Assembly: GCA_028280145.1 (NCBI GenBank)
Contig: JANQMM010000044.1
Span: 1-20,725 of the forward strand
Source: Minisyncoccota bacterium
GTDB lineage: Bacteria > Patescibacteriota > Minisyncoccia > Phycocordibacterales > JACZSL01
Direction of reading: 5' to 3'
DNA: 20,725 nucleotides
Shown here: positions 6,789-13,649 of the stretch, piece after piece
Numbering within the stretch: the first letter of the stretch is position 1
How the letters are laid out: each line of letters begins with the position of its first letter
The notes under the pieces: model-generated
The model's input: the letters and a program-made list of their open reading frames with translations, nothing else
Told to the model about the DNA's origin: nothing
Database searches by the model: none
Program-made: the position numbers and the translations under genes

Positions 6789-6790
6789 CT

Positions 6791-6912
6791 ATATGAACCA
6801 AAAAAATGCATAGTGCGCGCACCAGGACTCGAACCTGGGACCACGGAGGTATAAGCTCCGCGCTCTACCAACTGAGCTATACGCGCACTATACATTTTTT
6901 CAAGGTTCATAT
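6791..6912 (-). repeat. 30-bp inverted repeat enclosing the tRNA-Ile gene
   Basis: Three stacked helices surround the tRNA body: ATATGAACC (6791-6799) with GGTTCATAT (6904-6912); AAAAAATGCATAGT (6801-6814) with 6887-6900; and the 7-bp acceptor stem itself. Only a 1-nt versus 3-nt internal loop interrupts the outer two. In the minus-strand transcript one outer pair is G-U (position 6809 with 6892). The discriminator base A73 is therefore paired in the precursor. The 3' side ends in seven T residues before the outermost helix and could also work as a terminator. Confidence 0.85.
6814..6886 (-). tRNA. tRNA-Ile with UAU anticodon
   Basis: A 73-nt cloverleaf: acceptor GCGCGTA/TGCGCGC (one G-U), D-stem GCTC/GAGC with loop AGTTGGTA, anticodon stem CGGAG/CTCCG with loop CTTATAC, variable loop TGGTC, T-stem CCAGG/CCTGG with loop TTCGAGT, discriminator A. 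Loop positions 34-36 are TAT, which reads AUA (Ile). No CCA is encoded (CTA follows the discriminator). Most bacteria read AUA with a CAU tRNA modified to lysidine by TilS, so a UAU isoleucine tRNA is uncommon. It is enclosed in a long inverted repeat. Confidence 0.9.
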
Positions 6913-7057
6913 TTGCTCCTCAGCCCGGAAGTTAATTCAAGACTCACTTCTCTCGCTTTATGTCGCAAACAAGCTCGCACTCTACCATACTGATATACGC
7001 GCATGGTTGATAGCAGCAATGATATACCAAAAAACCGCATAGACAAAATCTGTCACT

Positions 7058-9211
7058 CTACTCAAAATGAAGATTTTGATATTTTGCTTCTATAAGTTCT
7101 TGTAGTTTTGGAAGTGTTTTAAGCTCAGGATCCTTTTCTATAAGCATGGTCGCTTCGCTTCGCGCAGCCTCTACCATCTTGATATTCTTTATTGCCTCCA
7201 TGCCGACATCAGAGAGTCCCCATTGTTTTTTCCCATAGAGTTCTCCTGCGCCGCGCAGTTTCAAATCTTGCTCAGCAAGCTCAAATCCGTTCTTTGCAGT
7301 AGTGAGTGCTTTTAACCGGTCAATAGAGAGCTTTGACTTCGTGTCTGCAAAGGCGAAACAATACGCCTGGTGGTTGCTTCGGATGACACGTCCGCGTAGT
7401 TGGTGGAGTTGTGCAAGACCAAATCTTTCTGCTCCTTCAATAATAATGACGGTGGCGTTAGGCACATTCACACCCACCTCGACGACGCTGGTCGCAACTA
7501 AGATGTTTGTTTCATATGCGGCAAAGCGATCCATCACTTCATCCTTTTCCTTCGGCTTCATCTTGCTGTGGAGAATGTCGATCTCGTACTCGGGGAAAAT
7601 GTCTTGTTTGAGTCTCTTTGCTTCTGCTTTCACTGATTTTACCCGCAGGGCTTGCAGTTTTTCGGGGTCAGGTTCGTCTATACGCGGACAGATGACATAT
7701 ACTTGCCGCCCCGCTTCGAGCTCTTTATGTACTCGTTTGTATACATTCTCTCGTTTATCCGGCGTAACAACTTCGGTTATGATGGGCTTTCTGCCACGTG
7801 GCATTTCATCAAGAAGGGACAGGTCCAGATCACCATACACGGTGAGTGCAAGTGTTCGAGGTATCGGTGTTGCGGTCATCGAAAGAAGGTGTGGGCTGAT
7901 GGCGTCTTTGCGCACTAGTTTTTGTCGTTGCCCTGTTCCGAAGCGATGTTGTTCGTCAATGATGACATACGCTAGATTTTCAAACTTCACTGTTTTCTGG
8001 ATGAGTGCGTGTGTGCCAACAAGGATCGATATTTCACCATTCTCAACCCATTTCAATAGCTGGCTTCGTGAAATATCAGTTGCTTGGTCAGCATGCACCT
8101 TCGATGGAAACTTTTGGCAACCGCTTGAAGTGATAAGCCCGATGTTTATAGGAAGATGAGCAAAAAGCTCCATGAATGACTCGAAGTGTTGCTTCGCGAG
8201 GATCTCTGTAGGACACATATATGCAACTTGTAAGTTTCCGGCATCACGACCATCGGGTTTTGTCATGATCGTACTGTACATGGTTGCCGCCGCAACAGCT
8301 GTTTTGCCGCTTCCCACGTCTCCTTCAAGGAGGCGCGACATCGGATGTTGCTTGCGTAGGTCGGAAGTAATGGCAAGGATTGCTTTTTCTTGCGATGAGG
8401 TCAGTTTGAACGGGAATCTGTCTACAAACTTTTTGATGTCATTGTTATCAAGTCGTATGGAAAGCGTCTTTCGTTTTGCATTTGCATTTCTTTCTTGTTG
8501 CTTGAGGAGCTGAATGGAAAACACTTCCTCAAATGCAAAGCGTTTTCGTGCGGCCTGTGCATCACGTTCATTTTTTGGCGTGTGTACCCAGACGAGAGCA
8601 GATGATCTTGACGGGAGATTATATTTCTTTAGGGTCTCTTCCGGAATTGGGTCGTCGATTGCTTCTATCGCTGCACTTGCAAATATCTTCTGTGTGGCAT
8701 GATACATCCACTTGCTCGTAATACCTTTACTCTCCGGGTAAACGGGATAGAGCAGGTCAATTTGTTTGCCATGCTCAAAAAGAGACGTGTGTACGTCTGT
8801 CGGGACTTCATCGATCACTGTAATTTCCGGATTTGAAAGCAGGAGCGACTGCTTTCCACTTACTTTTCCGACAGCGCGAACCGTTGCGTTGTCAGGATAC
8901 ATCTTTGCGATATACGGCTGATTGAACCACATCACCTTGATAGAGCCGGTGCTGTCGGTAAGTGTTCCTTCTGCAACCGCTCTTCGGGACTTGAACGTTT
9001 TCTTTGTTTGGAGATTGGAGAGTGTGCCATAGAGGATGACCGAATCACCACTTGATATGTCCTTTATATACTGCGTATTTGCAAGATTCTCATACCGGGA
9101 AGGGAAGTGGTAGAGCAGGTCTTCAAGTGTTTCTATACCTAATCGCTTGAGCGCTTTTTTCTGGGTATCAACGAGGCGGAAGTGTTTCGTGATGTCCTCA
9201 TGTAATTGCAT
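7058..9211 (-). CDS. recG: ATP-dependent DNA helicase RecG
   Basis: 717 residues from the ATG at 9211. An in-frame extension 22 codons longer (9277) lacks RecG-like sequence, so I reject it. The N-terminal wedge/OB domain includes LEDLLYHFPSRYE and GTLTDSTGSIKVMWFNQPYI. Helicase motifs are LLEGDVGSGKT (Walker A, near residue 296), IIDEQHRFG (motif II), MTATPIPRT (III), and VATSVVEVGVNVPNAT followed by QLRGRV (V-VI). RecG remodels stalled replication forks and Holliday junctions in the cytosol. There is no SD; a TATACT box (9219-9224) lies 7 nt before the ATG, consistent with a leaderless message. Confidence 0.96.
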   Translation of the reverse strand: MQLHEDITKHFRLVDTQKKALKRLGIETLEDLLYHFPSRYENLANTQYIKDISSGDSVILYGTLSNLQTKKTFKSRRAVAEGTLTDSTGSIKVMWFNQPYIAKMYPDNATVRAVGKVSGKQSLLLSNPEITVIDEVPTDVHTSLFEHGKQIDLLYPVYPESKGITSKWMYHATQKIFASAAIEAIDDPIPEETLKKYNLPSRSSALVWVHTPKNERDAQAARKRFAFEEVFSIQLLKQQERNANAKRKTLSIRLDNNDIKKFVDRFPFKLTSSQEKAILAITSDLRKQHPMSRLLEGDVGSGKTAVAAATMYSTIMTKPDGRDAGNLQVAYMCPTEILAKQHFESFMELFAHLPINIGLITSSGCQKFPSKVHADQATDISRSQLLKWVENGEISILVGTHALIQKTVKFENLAYVIIDEQHRFGTGQRQKLVRKDAISPHLLSMTATPIPRTLALTVYGDLDLSLLDEMPRGRKPIITEVVTPDKRENVYKRVHKELEAGRQVYVICPRIDEPDPEKLQALRVKSVKAEAKRLKQDIFPEYEIDILHSKMKPKEKDEVMDRFAAYETNILVATSVVEVGVNVPNATVIIIEGAERFGLAQLHQLRGRVIRSNHQAYCFAFADTKSKLSIDRLKALTTAKNGFELAEQDLKLRGAGELYGKKQWGLSDVGMEAIKNIKMVEAARSEATMLIEKDPELKTLPKLQELIEAKYQNLHFE

Positions 9212-9259
9212 ACGTCTAAGTATATACGAAAAAATGGCATGATCTGCACAAGACGAAAC

Positions 9260-9287
9260 ACCGCCAAGCTCTTGCAAACTTGGCGGT
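9260..9287 (-). terminator. Terminator of the 223-residue gene
   Basis: Perfect 9-bp stem ACCGCCAAG/CTTGGCGGT with a 10-nt loop. On the minus strand it lies just after the stop codon at 9290 and is followed by GTTTCGTCTTG. It separates this gene from recG. Confidence 0.7.
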
Positions 9288-9289
9288 TT

Positions 9290-9961
9290 CTACGTTTCAT
9301 TGGCACGTTTTTCCAGGAGTTCGGTCAGGTAGGATTCTACTTTCGGAAAATGTCTCTTCCGAAACAGGAGCGAGACCTCATTGCTGTTTGGGTGGATACA
9401 TCGTTGCGCGACCTCTCGCTCGGCTTCTGTAAAGGGTATGCCCAGGTACCGTGTCCAGCGCGAGGTTGAATAAAAGGTCCAATCGGAGGCTTCTTGCGAG
9501 TTCAGGCTCGGCGCATTCCACGCGTGTAGCATTGGTTTTACAAAAAGTCCGAACGCAAAACCCTCCACATACACTGGTCCTTGAATGTCTTTATCTTTTG
9601 CCGATAACCCTTTTCTTACGAGGCGCATGAATGCCCAAGCATTGGAGAAGCACGCTCCTGGTATTGGTTCTATCTCAGGCGGCTTTCTCCAGAGTAGAGG
9701 TTTGTAGTCGATGCCGTGGGTTGCTATGAGATTGAATGCTCGCGGATGAACATCCTCTAGGTATCGAAGATGTCTTCCACTCTCCAATATTTTTGGGTCT
9801 GCCCACCACTCAGCAAAAGGACGCAAACTTGTGTCATGCCCGGCTCCGAATGTCTTATGAAACCTGTACCACAACCTGCGTCGAAGATTGCGTTTCTCCG
9901 GGCCACAATGCGATTTCCAGTTGTGTCGCTCTCGCTTCTCTTCGGGTACTTTTTGAGACAT
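9290..9961 (-). CDS. Putative papain/transglutaminase-fold protein
   Basis: 223 residues, no signal peptide, basic N-terminus (about 8-35). The core shows PGACFSNAWAFMR (Cys104), YVEGFAFG, MLHAWNAP (His146) and SDWTFY (Asp160), then RYLGIPFT. The order Cys, His, Asp with C-x-NA, HAWN and D-x-T contexts resembles small cysteine-protease or transglutaminase-like folds seen in phage and bacterial orphan proteins. The catalytic assignment is my inference. The start has SD AGGAG 7 nt upstream. TATAAA at 9992-9997 with TTACTT 16 nt before it may be the promoter. The gene is a single minus-strand unit with its own terminator. Confidence 0.6.
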   Translation of the reverse strand: MSQKVPEEKRERHNWKSHCGPEKRNLRRRLWYRFHKTFGAGHDTSLRPFAEWWADPKILESGRHLRYLEDVHPRAFNLIATHGIDYKPLLWRKPPEIEPIPGACFSNAWAFMRLVRKGLSAKDKDIQGPVYVEGFAFGLFVKPMLHAWNAPSLNSQEASDWTFYSTSRWTRYLGIPFTEAEREVAQRCIHPNSNEVSLLFRKRHFPKVESYLTELLEKRANET

Positions 9962-10017
9962 AGATGTCTCCTGTATGGTTCAACTGCGCGTTTTATAGCA
10001 CAGAGCCGGCAAAAAGT

Positions 10018-10044
10018 AAAAAGAGCGATGGGTTCGCTCTTTTT
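10018..10044 (-). terminator. Terminator of the thioredoxin-cupredoxin operon
   Basis: Perfect 11-bp stem AAAAAGAGCGA/TCGCTCTTTTT with a 5-nt loop, directly after the cupredoxin stop. The minus-strand tail continues TTTTTACTTTTT. Confidence 0.88.
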
Positions 10045-10045
10045 G

Positions 10046-10615
10046 TTACTCGACAATGACGGTTCCTGTTCGCGACGGGTTGAGGTGGTTATGATAGCCC
10101 CACTCTCCAACGCGATCAAACGTAAACGACCAGCTTTCTCCACTTGATACACCGGCGCAGGCATCAAATGAGCTACCTAGGCAGTCACCATCTGATTCTT
10201 CAGGGTATTCGTTATGTGTCGGATGTATGTTTGAAGCTACCCACATGTTGCGACTACTGTTGTTTACAAAGGTAACAGTGTCTCCCTCTGCAATAGTGAT
10301 TGTTTTAGGCGAGAAGCCCGCATCGGTGTACGTCACAACGCTGGTATCGCTTCTTTCCGTTTCTTCCACTGTGTCTTCAAGGTCTTCGGTGGGAGGGGTT
10401 GTGGCCGGGTCGCCTTCTTCAAGTAGCGGCTCTTCGACTATATCATCGGTATTTGTCGCCGCGTTGATCGGAAGCTCACTTGTCTCCTCTAGTGGTGGCG
10501 TTGCATCAGGTGTTGGGCTTTGCTGTTCCTCTGTGCCATCTCTTCCAAGAAGAAAGATACCGACAAGAACAACAAGAAGAGCGGCTATGATGCCAAAAAG
10601 GTATGTTCTCTTCAT
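10046..10615 (-). CDS. Membrane-anchored cupredoxin-like protein
   Basis: 189 residues: a transmembrane anchor (about 5-23), a Pro/Thr/Glu-rich linker (about 28-92), then a plastocyanin-like beta-sandwich (about 93-189) with YTDAGFSPKTITIAEGDTVTFVN and the terminal GEWGYHNHLNPSRTGTVIV. Candidate copper ligands are His131, His134, His175 and His177. The usual type-1 copper Cys and Met of the C-terminal loop are absent (Tyr-His-Asn-His instead), so a classic blue-copper site is unlikely. Two Cys (145, 153) in an inserted loop could form a disulfide. The ATG is 6 nt after the stop of the DsbA-like gene, with GGAG inside that gene's end, so the two are one operon. Confidence 0.8.
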   Translation of the reverse strand: MKRTYLFGIIAALLVVLVGIFLLGRDGTEEQQSPTPDATPPLEETSELPINAATNTDDIVEEPLLEEGDPATTPPTEDLEDTVEETERSDTSVVTYTDAGFSPKTITIAEGDTVTFVNNSSRNMWVASNIHPTHNEYPEESDGDCLGSSFDACAGVSSGESWSFTFDRVGEWGYHNHLNPSRTGTVIVE

Positions 10616-10621
10616 GCTGGT

Positions 10622-11470
10622 TTATTGCTCCATCGCATCATTATTATCGATGTCTTCCATTGCTCCCTCAAGAGCCGATGTGTCCACCGATGAAGGAACA
10701 ACAGGTTGAGGTCGTTCTCCAGTGATGATCTCTACGAAATCGTCATAACTTTGCGGGTTGTTTCCTGTCTCGACGCGCTCTCCGTTGATGAAGAAGGTTG
10801 GTGTTGCAACTGCTCCGGCGCCAACAGCATCAATTCGCTGTGCCTCTATCTTTGCGATAACGGCATCAGATGTCGCATCTTCTCGAAGCCTTTCAACATC
10901 AAGGCCGAGCTCTTCACCGTAACTTTCAAATGCGTTTCGGGCAACACGCGTTGCGGCACCACGCCAGCGTTGTTGGTTGTCGAAGATAAGGTCATGCATC
11001 GGGAAAAATTGCCCCTGTAGTCCGGCCGCCTCAGCGTAACGTGCGGCAAGCTCTGCATTCGGATGGATGGTTCGAATAGGGAGGTGCCGATAGACAAATG
11101 TCACCTGATCGCTAAAGTCTTCAACAACTTGCTTTAGAAGCGGGTAGTAGAGTGCGCATGCAGGACACTCAAAGTCGCTATACTCAACAATAGTTACCGG
11201 AGCGCTACCTGCAGGAGCTCCTTTTACGTTGTCTTCAGCGGTGATTTCGTTTATCTCCGTTGGGGTTTCGTCAAGAAAACTTGGGCTCTCTGGTGCGTTT
11301 TGCACAAGCCAAAATAGGAATCCAACGATAACAACCACGGAGATGGTGATGATCGTAAGTCGTTTTGTCTTTTGTGCTCGACGTGCGTCTGCTTCGGCCT
11401 TTCGGTGCGCTTCTTGCTCTTGCTTCTTAAGCGCTTTGCGTTCTTTTTTGGTAAGTTGTTCTTCTGCCAT
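10622..11470 (-). CDS. Membrane-anchored DsbA-like thioredoxin
   Basis: 282 residues from the ATG at 11470. A longer in-frame start at 11506 is rejected because it overlaps the promoter. A highly charged coiled cytoplasmic segment (about 1-36, KKERKALKKQEQEAHRK) precedes a transmembrane helix (about 37-57). The extracellular domain is DSBA-like (Thioredoxin_4): VEYSDFECPACALY with the CPAC active site (Cys102/Cys105) and the cis-Pro loop VATPTFFING. It likely introduces or shuffles disulfides in exported proteins. The cupredoxin encoded 6 nt downstream carries two Cys and is a plausible substrate or partner (inference). Confidence 0.88.
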   Translation of the reverse strand: MAEEQLTKKERKALKKQEQEAHRKAEADARRAQKTKRLTIITISVVVIVGFLFWLVQNAPESPSFLDETPTEINEITAEDNVKGAPAGSAPVTIVEYSDFECPACALYYPLLKQVVEDFSDQVTFVYRHLPIRTIHPNAELAARYAEAAGLQGQFFPMHDLIFDNQQRWRGAATRVARNAFESYGEELGLDVERLREDATSDAVIAKIEAQRIDAVGAGAVATPTFFINGERVETGNNPQSYDDFVEIITGERPQPVVPSSVDTSALEGAMEDIDNNDAMEQ

Positions 11471-11505
11471 AGTCTTTGAAAGATTAAGTGGATTATAGTG
11501 AAGCA

Positions 11506-11533
11506 ATTATATAGGAAAATGGTGTCGTCTGAA
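11506..11533 (-). promoter_or_regulatory. Candidate promoter of the thioredoxin-cupredoxin operon
   Basis: Minus strand: TTCAGA, 16-nt spacer, TATAAT (11506-11511). A second TATAAT at 11492-11497 could serve as an alternative -10. Both sit upstream of the ATG at 11470. Confidence 0.45.
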
Positions 11534-11615
11534 AGGTGAAAAAAGCAAGATAATATGGTACTTTGTAGTCTACGATTGGATTCAGATGAATTCAAAGTTT
11601 TGAAAATTGAATAAT

Positions 11616-11702
11616 GGAGAGTTGCCAGAGCGGTCGAATGGGCTTCCCTGCTAAGGAAGTGTGCGGGTAACCGTACCGAGGGTTCGAATCCCTCACTCTC
11701 CG
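11616..11702 (+). tRNA. tRNA-Ser with GCU anticodon
   Basis: An 87-nt class II tRNA. Acceptor GGAGAGT/ACTCTCC, anticodon stem CTTCC/GGAAG with loop CTGCTAA (GCT), a long variable arm, T-arm GAGGG-TTCGAAT-CCCTC, discriminator G. CCA is not encoded (CAA follows). Its last 15 bases plus one are repeated at 11932-11946. Confidence 0.95.
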
Positions 11703-11703
11703 C
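11689..11703 (+). repeat. tRNA-Ser 3' end, left copy of a direct repeat (att-like)
   Basis: TCCCTCACTCTCCGC covers the tRNA-Ser T-stem end, acceptor and discriminator. An identical copy lies at 11932-11946. This is the typical geometry left by site-specific integration into a tRNA 3' end. Confidence 0.6.
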
Positions 11704-11705
11704 AA

Positions 11706-11743
11706 CAACAAAAAATGCCAGATACTTCTGGCGTTTTTTGTTG
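11706..11743 (+). terminator. Terminator after tRNA-Ser
   Basis: A 17-bp stem (one G-T) from CAACAAAAAATGCCAGA to TCTGGCGTTTTTTGTTG with a 4-nt loop. The T-run is inside the 3' arm. Confidence 0.85.
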
Positions 11744-11811
11744 TCTTGTCGAGCGTGGGATTCGAAAGCCGCAGGCGCGCGGCCTGGGGCCGAGAGAGCG
11801 CCGAGGCGGGG

Positions 11812-11872
11812 TCGCGACCACTTAGCATTTTACGAGCGGAAGCGTGGTAAAATGCTTAGTGAGTTGTGACCG
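11812..11872. repeat. Imperfect long inverted repeat inside the att-like interval
   Basis: CACTTAGCATTTTAC pairs with GTAAAATGCTTAGTG (one mismatch), and the outer GGTC/GACC parts extend it. It lies between the two tRNA-Ser end copies, in a 243-bp interval that holds no supported gene; a GC-rich stretch at about 11757-11818 precedes it. Its role is unknown. Confidence 0.5.
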
Positions 11873-11931
11873 CACCACAAGAGCATACACATTTTTCTAA
11901 TTCCTTATCAGTTATAAGAAAAATTGATAAT

Positions 11932-11946
11932 TCCCTCACTCTCCGC
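11932..11946 (+). repeat. tRNA-Ser 3' end, right copy of a direct repeat (att-like)
   Basis: Identical for 15 bases to 11689-11703 and not part of a second tRNA: the upstream sequence is AT-rich and cannot form the rest of the cloverleaf. Confidence 0.6.
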
Positions 11947-12025
11947 CGTTTAGAGCTAGCACGAAATAGCTTGTATGCTGTGTGATTTGCTATGTGAATG
12001 AATTTAATTGCGATAAAATCAAAAT

Positions 12026-12346
12026 ATGAGTAGAGACATTGACGAACTGATTCAGTTTATCTCAGAAAATTTTATTTTTGATGAAAATTCATATCCTGAA
12101 TTAAAGGGTGTTGATGAGCAAGCGCGTTTCCTTTTTGCAGTTCGTCATTCCGCGCTGCATTTTTCAAAAACTGCAGGGAAAATTGCTGCTGTAAGCGAGG
12201 ATGTTGATCATGGTAACGAAATAGATATAGAAGAACTAAAAAAGAATGTTCCTAAGGCATTGATTAATACACTTCGTCTAGCGGAACTTGTAGGAATGTC
12301 CGAAGACGACCTGGTAAAAGCAATTGAAGATAAGTATAGAAATTAA
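12026..12346 (+). CDS. Small helical protein, possibly MazG-like
   Basis: 106 residues, predicted all-alpha. Visible features are ARFLFAVRHSALHFSKTAGKIAAVSEDVDHGN and a C-terminal NTLRLAELVGMSEDDLVKAIEDKYRN. The final helix pattern and Glu/Asp/His content recall MazG-like NTP pyrophosphohydrolases, but the canonical EExxE metal motif is not clear. I treat this as a hypothesis only. No SD; TAAAAT lies 6 nt before the ATG, suggesting a leaderless transcript. It is the first of three AT-rich plus-strand genes downstream of the tRNA-Ser repeat. Confidence 0.6.
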   Translation: MSRDIDELIQFISENFIFDENSYPELKGVDEQARFLFAVRHSALHFSKTAGKIAAVSEDVDHGNEIDIEELKKNVPKALINTLRLAELVGMSEDDLVKAIEDKYRN

Positions 12347-12456
12347 TTTCTAATCAACGCGCACGAGGAACCTTTGATTTCGTTCTGGAAAAAGACCAAA
12401 ATAACCTTGCCCAGCTTAACCAACCTCAGCTCCAACCCGAGAAAGCCCGCATCTAA
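12346..12456 (+). pseudogene. Open-frame remnant bounded by repeated GCACGAGGAA
   Basis: A start-less open frame reads ISNQRARGTFDFVLEKD then LNQPQLQPEKARI and stops. Beyond the stop the same frame reads QLARGR. GCACGAGGAA occurs at 12361-12370 and 12463-12472, in the same frame 34 codons apart. This could be the tail of a decayed gene or a repeat protein fragment. Support is weak. Confidence 0.25.
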
Positions 12457-12523
12457 CAGCTAGCACGAGGAAGGTGTATAGCTATATCTATATAAAATTT
12501 GTTATTAGCGATAAAATAGTCGT

Positions 12524-13216
12524 ATGGCCGTTCCGTTTTATAAAGATTGGTATGCAAACTTCATTTCTCACAGTAGTGAGAAAGGACTTTTGGTGCAGAA
12601 GATCGGAGACCTTCTTCAAGGGAAAAGTCACGAAAGTTGTTTGGAAATTGGTTTGGGCACCTCCGCTTTTTTTGCAGAAAATCTGAGCCGATATTTCGGA
12701 GAATATTGGATTATAGAAAAAGAAAAGTTTCAAGGGTCACTTCCCGCAAACGTGAAATTCATTAGAGGGGACTTCGAGACGATAAAATTGGACAAGCAAT
12801 TTGATGTAATCCTCGCGTCGCACGTTGTTTATTACTTTAACGATCTTTCCGCTTCAATAGAAAAGATGATTGGTCTACTGAAAGAAGGCGGAAGAATCTA
12901 TTTTGTCGTTAATGGTAAAGAGTCTGATTATGGACCGCTTAAACATGCTTTTGGAGGAATGATTGGAATTCCATACGAATTTACTTATGACATTCTTATG
13001 AGAGAGTTGAAGGATAAGAGAATTCGTGAATACACCACACAAGCAAGTCTCGATTTTAAATCCTTCGAAGACCTCTATGAGGCAATGAGATTATCATTTG
13101 ATCTTTATCCAAAGGAATACGAAGAAAATAGAGAGGGGGTGATAAGCTGGCTGAAAAACAATATAAAGGGAAACAAATTTTTTCTTGATCAGAAGATCAT
13201 TGAGGTCTCAAAATAA
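12524..13216 (+). CDS. SAM-dependent methyltransferase, class I
   Basis: 230 residues. Motif I is CLEIGLGTSAFFAENL (about 39-54), motif II is WIIEKEK with the acidic residue after a hydrophobic strand, and motif IV is FDVILASHVVYYFND (about 105-119), followed by LLKEGGRIYFVV. These fit a Rossmann-fold methyltransferase of the Methyltransf_11/12/25 type. The substrate cannot be read from the sequence: there is no NPPY motif, so N6-adenine or N4-cytosine DNA methylation is not indicated. No SD is present; TAAAAT lies 6 nt before the ATG. AT-rich codon use matches the genes at 12026 and 13243. Confidence 0.82.
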   Translation: MAVPFYKDWYANFISHSSEKGLLVQKIGDLLQGKSHESCLEIGLGTSAFFAENLSRYFGEYWIIEKEKFQGSLPANVKFIRGDFETIKLDKQFDVILASHVVYYFNDLSASIEKMIGLLKEGGRIYFVVNGKESDYGPLKHAFGGMIGIPYEFTYDILMRELKDKRIREYTTQASLDFKSFEDLYEAMRLSFDLYPKEYEENREGVISWLKNNIKGNKFFLDQKIIEVSK

Positions 13217-13242
13217 CCATCGCCAACTTCTAGAATACACAC

Positions 13243-13569
13243 ATGACGAGAAAAGCGATCTCTCTAAAACAACCTTTTGCAAACTGGGTTTGTGAGGGAA
13301 AGAAGACCATCGAGACACGAACGTGGAATACAAAACATCGTGGCGACCTTGTTATTTGCTCGTCTCAAAACCCGAAGATCAAACCACACGGCAAAGCACT
13401 ATGTGTTGTCGAATTGGTGGATACTGAACCGATGAAAAAAGAACACGAAACGGATGCTTGTTGCAAATTATATCCAGGAGCGTGGGCGTGGCATTTAAGA
13501 AACGTTCGGCTTCTGCCGAAACAAGTTTCTATCAAAGGAACGCTTGGAATATATGACTTGGAGATTTAA
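13243..13569 (+). CDS. ASCH-domain protein
   Basis: 108 residues, nearly all one ASCH domain. It opens with AISLKQPFANWVCEGKKTIE and TRTWNTKHRGDLVICSS, continues with GKALCVVELVD, and ends with GAWAWHLRNVR and IKGTLGIYDLEI. ASCH domains have a PUA-like beta barrel and are linked to RNA binding or nucleoside (N4-acylcytidine) hydrolysis; which applies here is unknown. There is no SD, and TAGAAT sits 6 nt before the ATG. It follows the methyltransferase by 26 nt. Confidence 0.85.
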   Translation: MTRKAISLKQPFANWVCEGKKTIETRTWNTKHRGDLVICSSQNPKIKPHGKALCVVELVDTEPMKKEHETDACCKLYPGAWAWHLRNVRLLPKQVSIKGTLGIYDLEI

Positions 13570-13649
13570 ACACACTAAGGCGCATTAAGGAGAGCATTTT
13601 GTGTTAGAATATAGGTCTAGAATTGGACTATTCAAACAGGGAGGCTCGG

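Noticed and set aside
6558..6854. Plus-strand frame crossing a terminator and tRNA-Ile
   Set aside because: It runs through the terminator at 6731-6748 and into the tRNA on the other strand.
7302..8159. 285-codon plus-strand frame
   Set aside because: It is antisense to the helicase core of recG, which is unmistakable.
11592..11828. Minus-strand frame over tRNA-Ser
   Set aside because: It is antisense to the tRNA and its terminator, with no SD.
12524..13216. DNA-modifying methyltransferase of a restriction system
   Set aside because: There is no NPPY/DPPY or cytosine-C5 motif and no restriction gene beside it; it fits a small-molecule or general class I methyltransferase.
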